Assembly: GCA_028293125.1 (NCBI GenBank)
Contig: JAQGPJ010000103.1
Coordinates: 1-64,000 of the forward strand
Origin: Verrucomicrobiales bacterium
Lineage (GTDB): Bacteria > Verrucomicrobiota > Verrucomicrobiia > Verrucomicrobiales > V1-33
Reading direction: 5' to 3'
Length of the DNA stretch: 64,000 nt
Part shown: positions 8,537-18,084 of the stretch, one piece after another
Layout of the letters: every line of letters begins with the position of its first letter
How positions within the stretch are numbered: the stretch's first letter is position 1
Position numbers and translations under genes: made by a program
Notes under the pieces: model-generated
Told to the model about the DNA's origin: nothing
Database searches by the model: none
Seen by the model: only the letters and a program-made list of their open reading frames with translations

Positions 8537-9334
8537 ATGCCCTCCCCCCGTATCATCGCCATCATCCCCGCCCGTTACGGGTCCACCCGGTTTCCGGGGA
8601 AACCGCTGCATCCGCTGGCGGGGAAGCCGCTGATTCAGCGGGTTTGGGAGCGCTGCATGGCGTGCAGCGGACTGGCGCGGGTGCTGATCGCGACGGATGA
8701 TGAGCGCATCCTGCGGGCGGCGGAGGGGTTTGGCGCGGAGGCCTGCCTGACCTCGCCGGATCATCCGAGCGGGACGGACCGCATCGCGGAGGCGGCGGAG
8801 CGGGATCCGGAGGCCACGCACATCATCAATGTGCAGGGGGATGAGCCCATTCTCTCGCCGGCGCTGATCGATGAGCTGGCGGCCCGGCTGGCGGCGGATC
8901 CGTCCATCGGCATGATCACCGCCGTGCATCCGCTGCACGATCCCGCCCTGCTGCACGATCCCAATGTGGTGAAGGCGGTGCTCGACACCGAGAAGCGGGC
9001 GCTTTATTTCAGCCGCAGCCCCCTGCCCTACCCTCGGAATCCGCAGCCGGGCTTTCCTGTATGGCGGCACATGGGGCTCTACGGGTATTCGCGGGAGTTT
9101 CTGCAAACCTTTGTGGCCTGGCCGCCCTCGGCGCTGGAACTCACAGAGGGGCTGGAGCAGCTGCGCGCGCTGGAGAACGGCGCGCGCATTCACTGTGTGG
9201 TCACGCATCACGACAGCCCGGGCGTGGACACGCCGGAGCAGGCCGCCGACATGGAGCGGCGGCTGTGGGCCATGGAAGAAATGGAGTCCGGAGCGCCCCC
9301 GAAAACCACCGGAACCGGTGCCTTCACTCCATAA
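8537..9334 (+). CDS. kdsB: 3-deoxy-manno-octulosonate cytidylyltransferase
   Basis: A 265-residue cytoplasmic enzyme that activates Kdo with CTP to CMP-Kdo for lipopolysaccharide inner-core synthesis. The start PSPRIIAIIPARYGSTRFPG (2-21) is the classic nucleotide-binding signature. KPLIQRVWERC, TDDERI and THIINVQGDEP (about 95-105, metal and CTP site) also match the family, as do the later YFSRSPLPYPR and HMGLYGYSREFL. Length is in the normal range (about 250). The presence of kdsB indicates an outer membrane with LPS. Its stop codon overlaps the start of the following rapA gene (TAATG), so the two are translationally coupled although their functions are unrelated. Confidence 0.97.
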   Translation: MPSPRIIAIIPARYGSTRFPGKPLHPLAGKPLIQRVWERCMACSGLARVLIATDDERILRAAEGFGAEACLTSPDHPSGTDRIAEAAERDPEATHIINVQGDEPILSPALIDELAARLAADPSIGMITAVHPLHDPALLHDPNVVKAVLDTEKRALYFSRSPLPYPRNPQPGFPVWRHMGLYGYSREFLQTFVAWPPSALELTEGLEQLRALENGARIHCVVTHHDSPGVDTPEQAADMERRLWAMEEMESGAPPKTTGTGAFTP

Positions 9335-12234
9335 TGGCCGTTCATTCCCTTGGATCGATGGAAATTCTGCCAGGACAGCGGTGGGCCAGCCGATCGGAGC
9401 CGGAACTGGGTCTGGGCTTGGTGACGGGGTCGGACGGCGGGCGGGTGCGGTTGAAATTTCCCGCCTCGGGGGAAAAGCGGGTGTATGCCTCGCCGGGAGC
9501 GCCGCTGGTGCGGGTGCGGTTTGCGGTGGGGGACCAACTGGAGTGGCTGGGCTGGCGGGAAGCCCAAGGCCAAGGCGGGGGCGGTGGAAGTGAAGGGGTC
9601 AGCGGCGAGGGCCGGGTGGAGGGGATCCGGGAGGAAAACGGACGTTTGATTTATCAGGTGGCGGGGCGGGGAATTCCGGAATCGGCTCTGTCCGGCCTGC
9701 TGATGCGGCGCGGGCCGCTGGAGCGGCTGGAACTGGGGCAGCCGGATGCCAATGAGGATTTTGAACTGCGGCGCGAGGCCCTGTTCCGCCGCGCCCACTG
9801 GCAGAAATCGCCGCTGCGGGGCTTCGAGGGTGCGCGCATGGACCTGATCCCGCACCAGCTGGGGATCGCGTCGGAGGCCGCCGAACGGCTGCGGCCCCGC
9901 GTGCTGCTGGCGGACGAGGTGGGACTGGGCAAAACCATTGAGGCCTGCCTGATCCTGCACCGGCTGCACCTCACGGGACGGGCGGACCGGGTGCTGATCG
10001 CGGTGCCGGAGCCGCTGGTTCATCAATGGTTTGTGGAGCTGCTGCGCCGGTTCAATCTGCGGTTCAGCATTTTTGACGAGGAGCGTTGCGGAGCTATCGA
10101 GGACGGCCCGGAAAACTCCAACACCAATCCCTTCACCGACAGCCAGCTGGTCCTGTGCGGGCTGGATTTGCTGACTGGCAGCGCAGGGCGGACCGATCAG
10201 GCGGTGAGCGCGGGCTGGGATTTGCTCATCGTGGATGAGGCGCACCGGCTGACGGCTCCCGCTTCCGGCCGCGTTTCCGGCCTTGGCGGCACGGAATCCG
10301 GCACCGGCACTGGCAGCCGGGAAAAAGAAAGCCTGGGCAACCAAGGGCAGGAGGAGCCTGCGGGGATCACCCCCATGGAGGCCGTCCGCCGCCTGGCGGA
10401 AACGGTGCCGGCGGTGCTGCTGCTCAGCGGAACTCCGCAACAGGCGGGCTGGCAGGGACACTACGCCCTCCTGCACCTGCTGGACCCGGAAAGGTATCCC
10501 ACGGCGGAGGCTTTTCTGGCGGAAACCGGGCAATACAGCGCCATTGCCGGCGTGATTGAACGTATGGATGCCGCCGGCATGGTGGACGCCGCATCCCTGC
10601 CGCCGGAGGTGCGGAGCTGGCCGGAAACCCAAGCCGCCCTGGCCGGGGAGGACGGGGCGGTCCCGGCCCTGCGGGCCGCCCTGCTGGACCGCTGCGGCAT
10701 CGGCGGGGTAATGTTCCGGCATGTGCGGTCGGCGCTGGGCGGCTTTCCGGAGCGGGCGGTCCACCCTGTTCCCCTGCCGGACGCTACGGAGGAAACCCGC
10801 GTGCGGTGGCTGGCGGACTGGCTGCGCAGGCGCGATGCCGGGGACAAGGTCCTTCTCATTTGCCGCAGCAGCATGGTTGCCGAACGCCTGCGCGAAGCCC
10901 TGCTGCGGGAAATCCAAGTGAAGGCCGGGGTGTTCCACGAGGAACTGACCCTGCTTCAGCGCGACCGCCAGGCGGCTTGGTTCGCCGAGGAGGACGGCGC
11001 GGATATTTTGCTGTGTTCGGAGATCGGCGGAGAGGGACGGAATTTCCAATTTGCCCGGCATCTGGTGCTGTGGGATTTGCCCGAGGACCCGGACGTCTTG
11101 GAGCAGCGGGTGGGAAGGCTGGACCGGATCGGCCGCCGGGGCACCATTCACATTCACGTCCCGTTCGCCACGGGCACGGCGGAGGACGCTGTCCTGCGCT
11201 GGCTGACTGAAGGGCTGGGCCTGCTGCATGCGCCTGTGTCCGGAGCTCAGCGTATGGCGGAGGAGACCGCCGCCCTGCGCCGTGGGGTTCTGGAAAGCCC
11301 GGTGTTTGATCCGGACCGCCTGAGGCATCTGATCCTGGCCACACGGGAGGTGAAGGACCGCATCAGCCGCGAACTGGCCGCCGGCGGCGACCGGCTGCTG
11401 CAATGGCAGGCGGACACCGGCAAGGGCCAGGCGCTGGCCGCCCAGCTGAAGGAGGCGGACAGTATCCCGGCCTGGGAGAAGTGGTGCATCCGGCTGCTGG
11501 AGTCACTGGGCACGCAGGTCGAGGAGCTGCGGCCCCGGCACTGGAGGCTGGAGGCAGGCAGTGCGGAGAGTGAATCCCTACCGGAAATGCCTGTCGAGGG
11601 AATCAGCGCCGTCTTCGACCGCGCCGGTGCCCTGGTGCGGGAGGATGCGGTGTTCATGACCCCGGATCACCCTCTGCCGCGCGGAGCCATCGATTTGCTG
11701 CTGGGCAGCGAACGGGGCACAGCGGCCTGCGCCACCGCAGTGCCAGCATCAGGAGGACAGGACCGTCCCCGCCTGCTGCTGGAGGTCTGTTATGTGCTGG
11801 AATGCGTGGCCCGCCCGGCGCTTCATGCGGCGCGGTTTCTCCCGAGCCTGCCCTTGCGGGTGGTGGTGGATGAAAAGGGTGCGGATTTATCAGCGGACCA
11901 GAGCCTGCTCAGGCTTCAGACCACCGATGCCGCCCCATCCATCCTTAGCACGCTTCTGAGCGCGGTGAGGCAGTATGCCCTGCCGGAGAAAGCCGCCGTC
12001 CTGGCGGCTCCGCGCCGGGACACCGCCATCGCCGGCGCACTGAAAAAAATGAACCGCGTTCTGGAGGCGGACCTGACTCGTCTGGCTGTTCTGCGGCAGC
12101 GCCGCAGCCTTCCCCCGGAGGAGGGTATGGAAATAGCGGAACTCCGGGCACACCAAGCCGAATTGAAGGAAGCCATCAGTCAGGCCCGTCTGCGCATGGA
12201 CGCCATCCGCCTGCTGGTGCTGAAACCGCGCTGA
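9334..12234 (+). CDS. rapA: RNA polymerase recycling ATPase RapA (SWI2/SNF2 family)
   Basis: A 966-residue Swi2/Snf2 ATPase that in E. coli (968 residues) binds RNA polymerase and helps it recycle after transcription. The N-terminus LPGQRWASRSEPELGLG parallels the Tudor-like start of RapA. The motor motifs are intact: LLADEVGLGKTIEA (about 190), the DEAH box LLIVDEAHRL (about 297-306), LLLSGTP, and in the second lobe LLCSEIGGEGRNFQFA then LEQRVGRLDRIGRRG (about 560-600), nearly identical to RapA wording. The C-terminal regions also align in order. I place the start at 9334, overlapping the kdsB stop; the ATG at 9358 (MEILPGQRW) is an equally good alternative. A Gly/Glu-rich insertion near residues 75-90 and a Gly/Ser-rich one near 310-345 are not part of the usual core. 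Confidence 0.95.
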   Translation: MAVHSLGSMEILPGQRWASRSEPELGLGLVTGSDGGRVRLKFPASGEKRVYASPGAPLVRVRFAVGDQLEWLGWREAQGQGGGGGSEGVSGEGRVEGIREENGRLIYQVAGRGIPESALSGLLMRRGPLERLELGQPDANEDFELRREALFRRAHWQKSPLRGFEGARMDLIPHQLGIASEAAERLRPRVLLADEVGLGKTIEACLILHRLHLTGRADRVLIAVPEPLVHQWFVELLRRFNLRFSIFDEERCGAIEDGPENSNTNPFTDSQLVLCGLDLLTGSAGRTDQAVSAGWDLLIVDEAHRLTAPASGRVSGLGGTESGTGTGSREKESLGNQGQEEPAGITPMEAVRRLAETVPAVLLLSGTPQQAGWQGHYALLHLLDPERYPTAEAFLAETGQYSAIAGVIERMDAAGMVDAASLPPEVRSWPETQAALAGEDGAVPALRAALLDRCGIGGVMFRHVRSALGGFPERAVHPVPLPDATEETRVRWLADWLRRRDAGDKVLLICRSSMVAERLREALLREIQVKAGVFHEELTLLQRDRQAAWFAEEDGADILLCSEIGGEGRNFQFARHLVLWDLPEDPDVLEQRVGRLDRIGRRGTIHIHVPFATGTAEDAVLRWLTEGLGLLHAPVSGAQRMAEETAALRRGVLESPVFDPDRLRHLILATREVKDRISRELAAGGDRLLQWQADTGKGQALAAQLKEADSIPAWEKWCIRLLESLGTQVEELRPRHWRLEAGSAESESLPEMPVEGISAVFDRAGALVREDAVFMTPDHPLPRGAIDLLLGSERGTAACATAVPASGGQDRPRLLLEVCYVLECVARPALHAARFLPSLPLRVVVDEKGADLSADQSLLRLQTTDAAPSILSTLLSAVRQYALPEKAAVLAAPRRDTAIAGALKKMNRVLEADLTRLAVLRQRRSLPPEEGMEIAELRAHQAELKEAISQARLRMDAIRLLVLKPR

Positions 12235-12316
12235 ACGCTGTTCCCGGATCCGAATTTGAACCGACCCACGCTTTCCGGTGCCTGAGCCGCCGCTGGCCCG
12301 GGCGGGTGCTTCCGTT

Positions 12317-13171
12317 TCAGTTGGCTCCCGCCGCCGCGGCGGCCAGAGCCGCTCCGGCTTTTTCCGCCGCCGCCGCCGCCCGCCGCTGGATTTCGTCCGG
12401 GCTGGGCAGGCTGGCCAGCACGTCGGCGGGGATCATGCCGTCGTCCATGAGCTTGGTCAGGCACTTCTTGCGCTCCGCCAAGGCCTTGCTGGCGTCGCGC
12501 TCCTTGGAGAAACGGCTTTTCGCGGCGTCGCTGCGCTCGCGCAGGCGGGCGTAAAGGTCGCCACCCAGCAGCGCGGAGATATCCACCTTCATTTTCTCCC
12601 GCTTCACATCGCTGTCGCTCACGGGCTCGCCGTTGATCGGGCCGCTGCTGTACTTGGGGAACATGATCGCCACCTCCGGGCAGACACGGGAGCAGGCGGG
12701 GCAGTTGGTCTTGCAATTGTCGTTGTTCTGCACCTGCAGCTTGCCCTCCTTACTGACGCCGTAGACATCGAAGAGGCAAAAGCTGAGGCACTGCATGCAG
12801 TTTGTGCAGCGACTGTAGTCGATGACAGGGAACCACGGCTTCCACAGGCCCGGCTGGTTCATGGGCTTTCCCGCACGGGAGCGCTCCACCAGAGCTGTCA
12901 CCGCCGCGCCGTCCAGCCCGGCGATATCCAGGGCGGTCAGCGAAACTTTCCCCGCCGCATCCTCCAGTTCGGGAGCGGTGCCATTGGCGAATTCGGCCAG
13001 GACCACCAGCTTCTCCTGCCCGGCTCCAGGGCGCGCCCCCGCGCCGGACCGACTGACACTGTAGCCCAGATCCAGCAGTCCCGCGCAGATCTCAAACCTC
13101 CGCCCGGCCTCCAGAGGCCGGCTGCCGGTGCCTTCGTAAATCAGAATGTGGAAATCGGGAGCCAGCGGCAT
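12317..13171 (-). CDS. Protein with two 4Fe-4S ferredoxin motifs
   Basis: A 284-residue protein. The N-terminal 110 residues form an unknown domain (FHILIYEGTGSRPLEAGRR...). Two cysteine clusters follow, C122-x2-C125-x2-C128-x3-C132 and C153-x3-C157-x2-C160-x3-C164, a dicluster ferredoxin pattern that would hold two [4Fe-4S] centres. The tail (about 185-284) is a charged helical region ending in an Ala-rich stretch. No signal peptide is visible, so it is cytoplasmic, and no catalytic motif beyond the clusters is visible. It most likely passes electrons to an unidentified partner. The gene 180 bp upstream on the same strand encodes a small Cys-rich protein, and the two may work together. It converges with rapA. 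Confidence 0.8.
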   Translation of the reverse strand: MPLAPDFHILIYEGTGSRPLEAGRRFEICAGLLDLGYSVSRSGAGARPGAGQEKLVVLAEFANGTAPELEDAAGKVSLTALDIAGLDGAAVTALVERSRAGKPMNQPGLWKPWFPVIDYSRCTNCMQCLSFCLFDVYGVSKEGKLQVQNNDNCKTNCPACSRVCPEVAIMFPKYSSGPINGEPVSDSDVKREKMKVDISALLGGDLYARLRERSDAAKSRFSKERDASKALAERKKCLTKLMDDGMIPADVLASLPSPDEIQRRAAAAAEKAGAALAAAAAGAN

Positions 13172-13352
13172 AACAGAAGAGATGGAAGGAGGAAATCGGA
13201 TGAGCCGGGGGACTGAGGATCCGGATACAGGCAGGCGCTGCTTTGTGAACCGGATTTCAGAATTTAAACTGCCATTCCTCCGGAAATTGTTCGGGGAAAT
13301 TTAAACTTCAGCATTTTGCCCCGGATTTGCAGGTCGTCCAGGATTTCCGGCC

Positions 13353-13724
13353 TCAGCCCGCCAGTGTTTCCGGCTTCACCGCTGCGCAGGCCTCCTCCGT
13401 GGACAGGGTGCGCATGTTGACGAAAGCGGCTTCGGCGGAGCCATTGCCATCCCCGGATGGCAAGGGAGCCCCCGCGGCATGGAAAAGCCAGCGCACGGCC
13501 CGCGGATGGCAGGCCACGATTTTGAGCGGGCCGGTGCCCGAGGCGATTTCCCGCATGCGGGGATCGCGGCGGGCGGACATTTCACAGAGGTCGGCCACGC
13601 TTTCAAAAGCCCCGCCGGAGGCGCACAGATGCCGCAGCACGCCATCCTTCACCTCCTGCGGCACCACTTGGGCGTAAGCGCAGCGGCAGTAAAGCACTCG
13701 GGATGGGGCAGCCGGTTCGGACAT
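13353..13724 (-). CDS. Small Cys-containing protein next to ferredoxin gene
   Basis: A 123-residue protein beginning MSEPAAPSRVLYCRCAYAQV. Cysteines are at 13, 15, 34, 47 and 72, and the sequence ESVADLCEMSARRDP and LKIVACHPRAVRWLF reads like a conserved soluble fold. The Cys set could bind a metal or Fe-S centre or act in thiol redox, but the spacing fits no motif I know. The protein has no signal peptide or membrane segment. It lies 181 bp upstream of, and on the same strand as, the dicluster ferredoxin-like gene. A joint redox role is the simplest reading, but it is only inferred. I do not recognise the family. Confidence 0.65.
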   Translation of the reverse strand: MSEPAAPSRVLYCRCAYAQVVPQEVKDGVLRHLCASGGAFESVADLCEMSARRDPRMREIASGTGPLKIVACHPRAVRWLFHAAGAPLPSGDGNGSAEAAFVNMRTLSTEEACAAVKPETLAG

Positions 13725-14032
13725 CCGCGCACTTCAGCATGTCGCGGCCCACCATGCAAGTCTCCTCCCCGGCGTGTTTCCGGTGCCGAAATTACGGCCC
13801 GGAAATCAAGTTTATCACTGAAAATCCTGGTCAACGCCTCATAAAATGGCGAAATCAGCGCTGATTGTGTTGCCTGTTTTGTATTGGAAAGAGGGCAGAC
13901 TTTCCAGTCAGGATCAGCCCTGAAAACCCAAAATTCAGGCATTTTTAAGAAAAATCGCCTGTCTTCCCGGATTTCCATCTAAAACAATTGCTTTTCAGGG
14001 GCCGCCTCCGCAAACTTCGAGGCCAATTCTTT
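13725..14032. other. 308-bp divergent intergenic region with 14-bp palindrome
   Basis: The region separates a minus-strand and a plus-strand gene and is AT-richer than its flanks from about 13800 to 13990. It should contain promoters for both. At 13853-13866 it has the perfect palindrome AATCAGCGCTGATT, listed separately. No open frame of interest is present. Confidence 0.45.
13853..13866. promoter_or_regulatory. Perfect 14-bp palindrome, possible operator
   Basis: AATCAGCGCTGATT reads identically on both strands. It lies in the AT-rich part of a divergent intergenic region, 129 bp from the minus-strand start and 167 bp from the plus-strand start, a place where a dimeric regulator could act on either gene. 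No other copy was noticed in the window, so chance is not excluded. Confidence 0.3.
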
Positions 14033-15481
14033 ATGGATCAACAAGCTTGGATTGCTCTCGATTGCACCGCCTGCGGGGGCAGGCTGCGCGCCCCCCGTTC
14101 GGCCGTTGGCACCTCCGTGGGCTGTCCCACCTGCCACGCCCCGGTCAAAGTCCAGCTTTCCGGTCTCTTTGCCACTCCCATGATTGTGGATTCCCGCCTC
14201 AATCTGGGTGTGAATCCGTCCACCACCTCCGAGGAGACCGAGCAGTTCAAAAGCCGGCTGCGCAGCCTGTCCGACGACCAATACAAAGTGGATCCCGACA
14301 ATCCGGTCATGAAACGCCGGGACAACCGCAAGGCCAAGCACGGCGCCGCCCTGACCAATTGGGAAAACACCGGCCGGTCCTCCTCCCGCTCAGGCTCCCA
14401 CGATTCCAGAAAGCAGCAGAAACGGCTGGTGATCGTGCTGAGCATTGTCACCTGCCTGCTGGTCGCGGCGCTGGCCGGCATTCTGGTTTCTGGAAAAGGC
14501 TCCCTGGCTCCGCCCGCGCCATTGCCCAGCACCGCCACTGCCGGTCCCCGAGCCGGAGCCGCCTCCCCGGATGCCCTGCTGGAACTGCGCCCCGCCTCCG
14601 ACTACCGCGACGCGGTTTGGAAAGTGGTCACCCAGTTCTGCCGCACGGAGAATCCCCGGGATCTCCGCACCATAATCCGCGATCCGGAACGGGTCGCGCC
14701 CCTGATCCGTGAGTACTATGGCAGCGGGGGCCAGACCTGGCTGCCCATTCCTGTGGGGGACCCCATTGATCCCTCGAAGTTCAGCACGGACAAAAACTGG
14801 GTTGCCTTCGATCTTCCCCTGCCGGATTTCCAGTCCCGATCCATGGCCGTGCAGAAGACACCGCAGGGGTACAAAGTGGACTGGGAAAGCTTTGTGGCCT
14901 ACAGCGAGCTTTCTTGGAAGGAACTCCGCGAGAAACGGCCGCGCACCCCCACTCTGATGCGGGTCATTCTGCGTCCAGTGGGATATTTCAACAATGATTT
15001 CCCCTCCGAGGACACCCACCGCTGCTTCCAACTCCGTGACGAGCACCGGGAAAACGTGATTTATGGTTATGTGAAGCGCGCCAGCAACACCGAAAAGCGG
15101 ATGCAGGAACTGATGATCAACGCCCGGGAGATGAACGCCATTGTCCGCGTGGCCTATCCGGAAAAAAGCACCACCGCCAATCAGGTCGAGATCGTGGAGG
15201 TGGTGGACAAAGGGTGGGTTCTTGGAAAGGATGCTCCCTCTCCCTCTTCCTCCTCTGCCCCGTCAACCACCCCCACGGCCTCCACGGACGGCAATTCTCC
15301 GGTGCCTGTCGCCTCTCTATCTCCACCGGCGGTGCCTGCGGAGATCGCCCCCTCTGCCTCCCTGATGAATGACGGGCCGGAAGGTGCTTCCCTGCTGGAC
15401 GACTCCTCGTCCCCCGCCTCCCCGGCCGCCTCAGCACCTTCCTCCGGCCGCAATCCTCTGCCGAGCCTATCGGGACCGTGA
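14033..15481 (+). CDS. Zinc-ribbon single-pass membrane protein of unknown function
   Basis: A 482-residue protein. Residues C11-x2-C14 and C31-x2-C34 form an N-terminal zinc ribbon (CTACGGRLRAP...GCPTC). A charged cytoplasmic linker is followed by one transmembrane segment RLVIVLSIVTCLLVAALAGI (about 131-150) and an extracytoplasmic domain (about 180-410) with WVAFDLPLPDFQSRSM and YKVDWESFVAYSELSWKELR. The last 65 residues are Ser/Pro/Ala-rich and disordered. Zinc-ribbon-then-membrane proteins are frequent in PVC genomes and resemble zinc-ribbon sensors or assembly factors elsewhere. I do not know this one's role. The ATG at 14033 places the Cys motif at the very N-terminus; the upstream in-frame start at 13988 adds a basic stretch and is less likely. 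Confidence 0.8.
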   Translation: MDQQAWIALDCTACGGRLRAPRSAVGTSVGCPTCHAPVKVQLSGLFATPMIVDSRLNLGVNPSTTSEETEQFKSRLRSLSDDQYKVDPDNPVMKRRDNRKAKHGAALTNWENTGRSSSRSGSHDSRKQQKRLVIVLSIVTCLLVAALAGILVSGKGSLAPPAPLPSTATAGPRAGAASPDALLELRPASDYRDAVWKVVTQFCRTENPRDLRTIIRDPERVAPLIREYYGSGGQTWLPIPVGDPIDPSKFSTDKNWVAFDLPLPDFQSRSMAVQKTPQGYKVDWESFVAYSELSWKELREKRPRTPTLMRVILRPVGYFNNDFPSEDTHRCFQLRDEHRENVIYGYVKRASNTEKRMQELMINAREMNAIVRVAYPEKSTTANQVEIVEVVDKGWVLGKDAPSPSSSSAPSTTPTASTDGNSPVPVASLSPPAVPAEIAPSASLMNDGPEGASLLDDSSSPASPAASAPSSGRNPLPSLSGP

Positions 15482-15696
15482 ATCGGGCCATGCCCCCGGT
15501 TTCAGGCTGACAGACAGGAACGGATCACGGGCAGCCCGCTGCCCATGTCATTTCCTGCCCTTTCATCGGCGGCGGCTTGGTGATTGTGCCGCCATGTCCG
15601 GCTTTTCCCTTTGGCGGAATCAATCCAGCGGTTGAAAAGCTGAATCACACGCTTTGCTTCCCGCCGGAGCGGTCTTTGATTCCCCTCCCTTTTCCC

Positions 15697-18084
15697 ATGA
15701 TGAATCCCGAATACTTCGCCCGCGTCGCCGCTGAACTGAAAATCCGGCCTGCCCAAGTGGCCGCCACCGCCGAACTGCTGTCAGAGGGCGGAACCGTTCC
15801 GTTTATCGCCCGCTACCGCAAGGAGGCCACGGGGGAACTCGATGAGGTGGCCATCACCGGCATCCGCGACCGCCTGATCCAGCTGGCGGAGCTGGATTCC
15901 CGCCGCAGCGCGATTCTGAAAAGTCTGGAGGAGCGCAAGCTGCTCACCGACGCCCTCAAAACCGCCCTCGCCAAGGCCGACACCATGGCGCGGCTGGAGG
16001 ATATCTTCGCTCCCTACCGCCCGAAGCGTCGGACCCGCGCCACCATCGCCAAGGAGAAAGGACTGGAGCCCTTGGCCGAATGGCTGATCGCCGCCCAGGC
16101 TGATCCCGGTGTCAATCCCGCCGCCGAAGCCAAAAAATTCATCAAAACCGAGGGTGTGGACGCGGAGCTGCAGGTCAAAACCCTGGAGGAGGCTCTGGCC
16201 GGTGCGCGCGATATCCTGTCGGAGCGCATGAGCGATGACGCCGCTGTCCGCTCATCCGTGCGGAAGATTTATGAGGAGGATTCCGCTCTGGGCAGCAAGG
16301 TGCTGCTGGGCAAGGAAACCGACGAGGCCGCCGCCAAATACCGCGATTATTTCGACTGGTCGGAATCCCTCAAAACCGTGCCCAGCCACCGGCTGCTGGC
16401 GATGCGCCGGGGGGAGAAGGAGGGTTTTCTGATGCTGCGGGTCACCATTCCCGAGGACAAAGGCATCGACGCCGCCAAGCGGCTGTTCGTCTCCGGCCAC
16501 GGTCCCGCTGCGGAGCAGATATCCCAAGCGGTCAGCGACGGCTGCCGGCGTCTGTTATTCCCCGGTATGGAGACCGAGCTCCGCCTCTCCTCCAAAAAAA
16601 AGGCCGATCTGGAATCCTCCCGCGTCTTTGCGGAAAACCTGCGCGAGCTTCTCCTCGCCGCGCCACTGGGCGAGAAGCGCATGCTGGCGATTGATCCCGG
16701 ATTCCGCACCGGCTGCAAAACCGTGGTCCTCGACGCCCAGGGCAAGCTGCTGCACAACGACGTGATTTACCCCACCGCCGGCAGTCAGAGCCAGCTGGTG
16801 GAGGCGGCGCGCACGGTGCTCACGCTGATCGAGAAATTCAAAATCGAGGCCATCGCCATCGGTAACGGCACCGCCAGCCGGGAGACGGAGGCCTTTGTGC
16901 GCAAGCTCAAGCTGCCGCCAGCCATCTCCGTGGTCATGGTGAATGAGAGCGGTGCCTCCATCTACTCTGCCAGTGATGCCGCGCGGGAGGAATTCCCGGA
17001 TCAGGACCTCACCGTGCGCGGGGCGGTGTCCATTGGCCGCCGCCTGATGGACCCCTTGGCGGAACTGGTGAAAATCGATCCCAAGTCCATCGGGGTCGGT
17101 CAGTACCAGCATGATGTGGATCAGCACCTTCTGAAAAACACCCTCGACGACTGTGTGCAGAGCTGTGTGAACGGGGTGGGCGTTGAGCTGAACACCGCCT
17201 CCAAGCAGTTGCTGTCCTATGTCTCCGGCCTCAACAGCGGCATCGCGGAGAATATTGTCAGCTTCCGCCACGCCAACGGGCCTTTTCAGACCCGTGCGGA
17301 ACTGAAAAAGGTGCCCCGCCTGGGGGACAAGGCCTTTGAGCAGGCCGCCGGCTTTCTGCGCATCCACGGGGCCAAACATCCGCTCGACTCCTCAGCGGTC
17401 CATCCCGAGCGTTATGCGCTCGTGGAGAAAATGGCCGCCGATGCCGGCTGCACGGTGGCGGATCTGATGAAGGACGCTAAAAAACGCGAAACCATTCAGC
17501 TCCAGAAGTATGTCAGCCCGGAAGTGGGCCTGCCGACCCTGCAGGACATCCTGGCGGAACTCGCCAAACCAGGCCGTGACCCGCGCCAGAAGTTCGAGAC
17601 CTTCGCCTTTGCGGACGGGGTGGAAAAACCGACCGATCTTCAGGTGGGCATGAAGCTGCCCGGCATCGTCACCAACGTCGCCGCCTTCGGAGCTTTTATC
17701 GACATCGGGGTGCATCAGGACGGACTCGCGCATGTCAGCCAACTGGCGGATCATTTCATCAAGGACGCCAGCGAGGCTGTGAAAGTCGGGCAGCGCGTGC
17801 AGGCCACAGTGCTGGATGTGGACCTGCCCCGGAACCGTATCTCGCTGAGCCTGAAATCCAAACCGGACTTTGAGAAAAAAGCCGGAGGCAAACCCGGCGG
17901 TCCGGGCGGTCCCGGAGCGGGAGACGGAGGCGGCCAGCAGCGCGGGCCGGGTGCCTCCGGTCCCCAAGGCGGCAGAGGCGGAAACAGCGGTGGCGGCGGA
18001 CGTCCCTCCCAAGCGGGTGTCGGGAGTGGTCTGGGCAATCCTTTTGGCGGCGACTGGTTCAGCCAGGCGCAGAAAAAGAAATGA
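15697..18084 (+). CDS. tex: Tex-family S1 RNA-binding protein
   Basis: A 795-residue Tex protein, a cytoplasmic nucleic-acid-binding factor linked to transcription (the bacterial relative of Spt6). Domains in order: the Tex N-terminal helical region with TVPFIARYRKEATGELDE (about 27-50); the YqgF-like RNase-H fold starting MLAIDPGFRTGCKTVVLDA (about 329); the helix-hairpin-helix part LSYVSGLNSGIAENIV (about 506-560); and the S1 domain LQVGMKLPGIVTNVAAFGAF (about 649-722). The final 70 residues are a Gly/Pro-rich tail that typical Tex proteins lack or have shorter. Start at the ATG at 15697 or the adjacent one at 15700, after the C/T-rich leader TCCCCTCCCTTTTCCC. Confidence 0.96.
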   Translation: MMNPEYFARVAAELKIRPAQVAATAELLSEGGTVPFIARYRKEATGELDEVAITGIRDRLIQLAELDSRRSAILKSLEERKLLTDALKTALAKADTMARLEDIFAPYRPKRRTRATIAKEKGLEPLAEWLIAAQADPGVNPAAEAKKFIKTEGVDAELQVKTLEEALAGARDILSERMSDDAAVRSSVRKIYEEDSALGSKVLLGKETDEAAAKYRDYFDWSESLKTVPSHRLLAMRRGEKEGFLMLRVTIPEDKGIDAAKRLFVSGHGPAAEQISQAVSDGCRRLLFPGMETELRLSSKKKADLESSRVFAENLRELLLAAPLGEKRMLAIDPGFRTGCKTVVLDAQGKLLHNDVIYPTAGSQSQLVEAARTVLTLIEKFKIEAIAIGNGTASRETEAFVRKLKLPPAISVVMVNESGASIYSASDAAREEFPDQDLTVRGAVSIGRRLMDPLAELVKIDPKSIGVGQYQHDVDQHLLKNTLDDCVQSCVNGVGVELNTASKQLLSYVSGLNSGIAENIVSFRHANGPFQTRAELKKVPRLGDKAFEQAAGFLRIHGAKHPLDSSAVHPERYALVEKMAADAGCTVADLMKDAKKRETIQLQKYVSPEVGLPTLQDILAELAKPGRDPRQKFETFAFADGVEKPTDLQVGMKLPGIVTNVAAFGAFIDIGVHQDGLAHVSQLADHFIKDASEAVKVGQRVQATVLDVDLPRNRISLSLKSKPDFEKKAGGKPGGPGGPGAGDGGGQQRGPGASGPQGGRGGNSGGGGRPSQAGVGSGLGNPFGGDWFSQAQKKK

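Noticed and set aside
9208-11403. A 731-codon open frame antisense to rapA
   Set aside because: Gln/Pro/Arg-rich translation without a fold; it is the shadow of rapA, whose motifs are complete.
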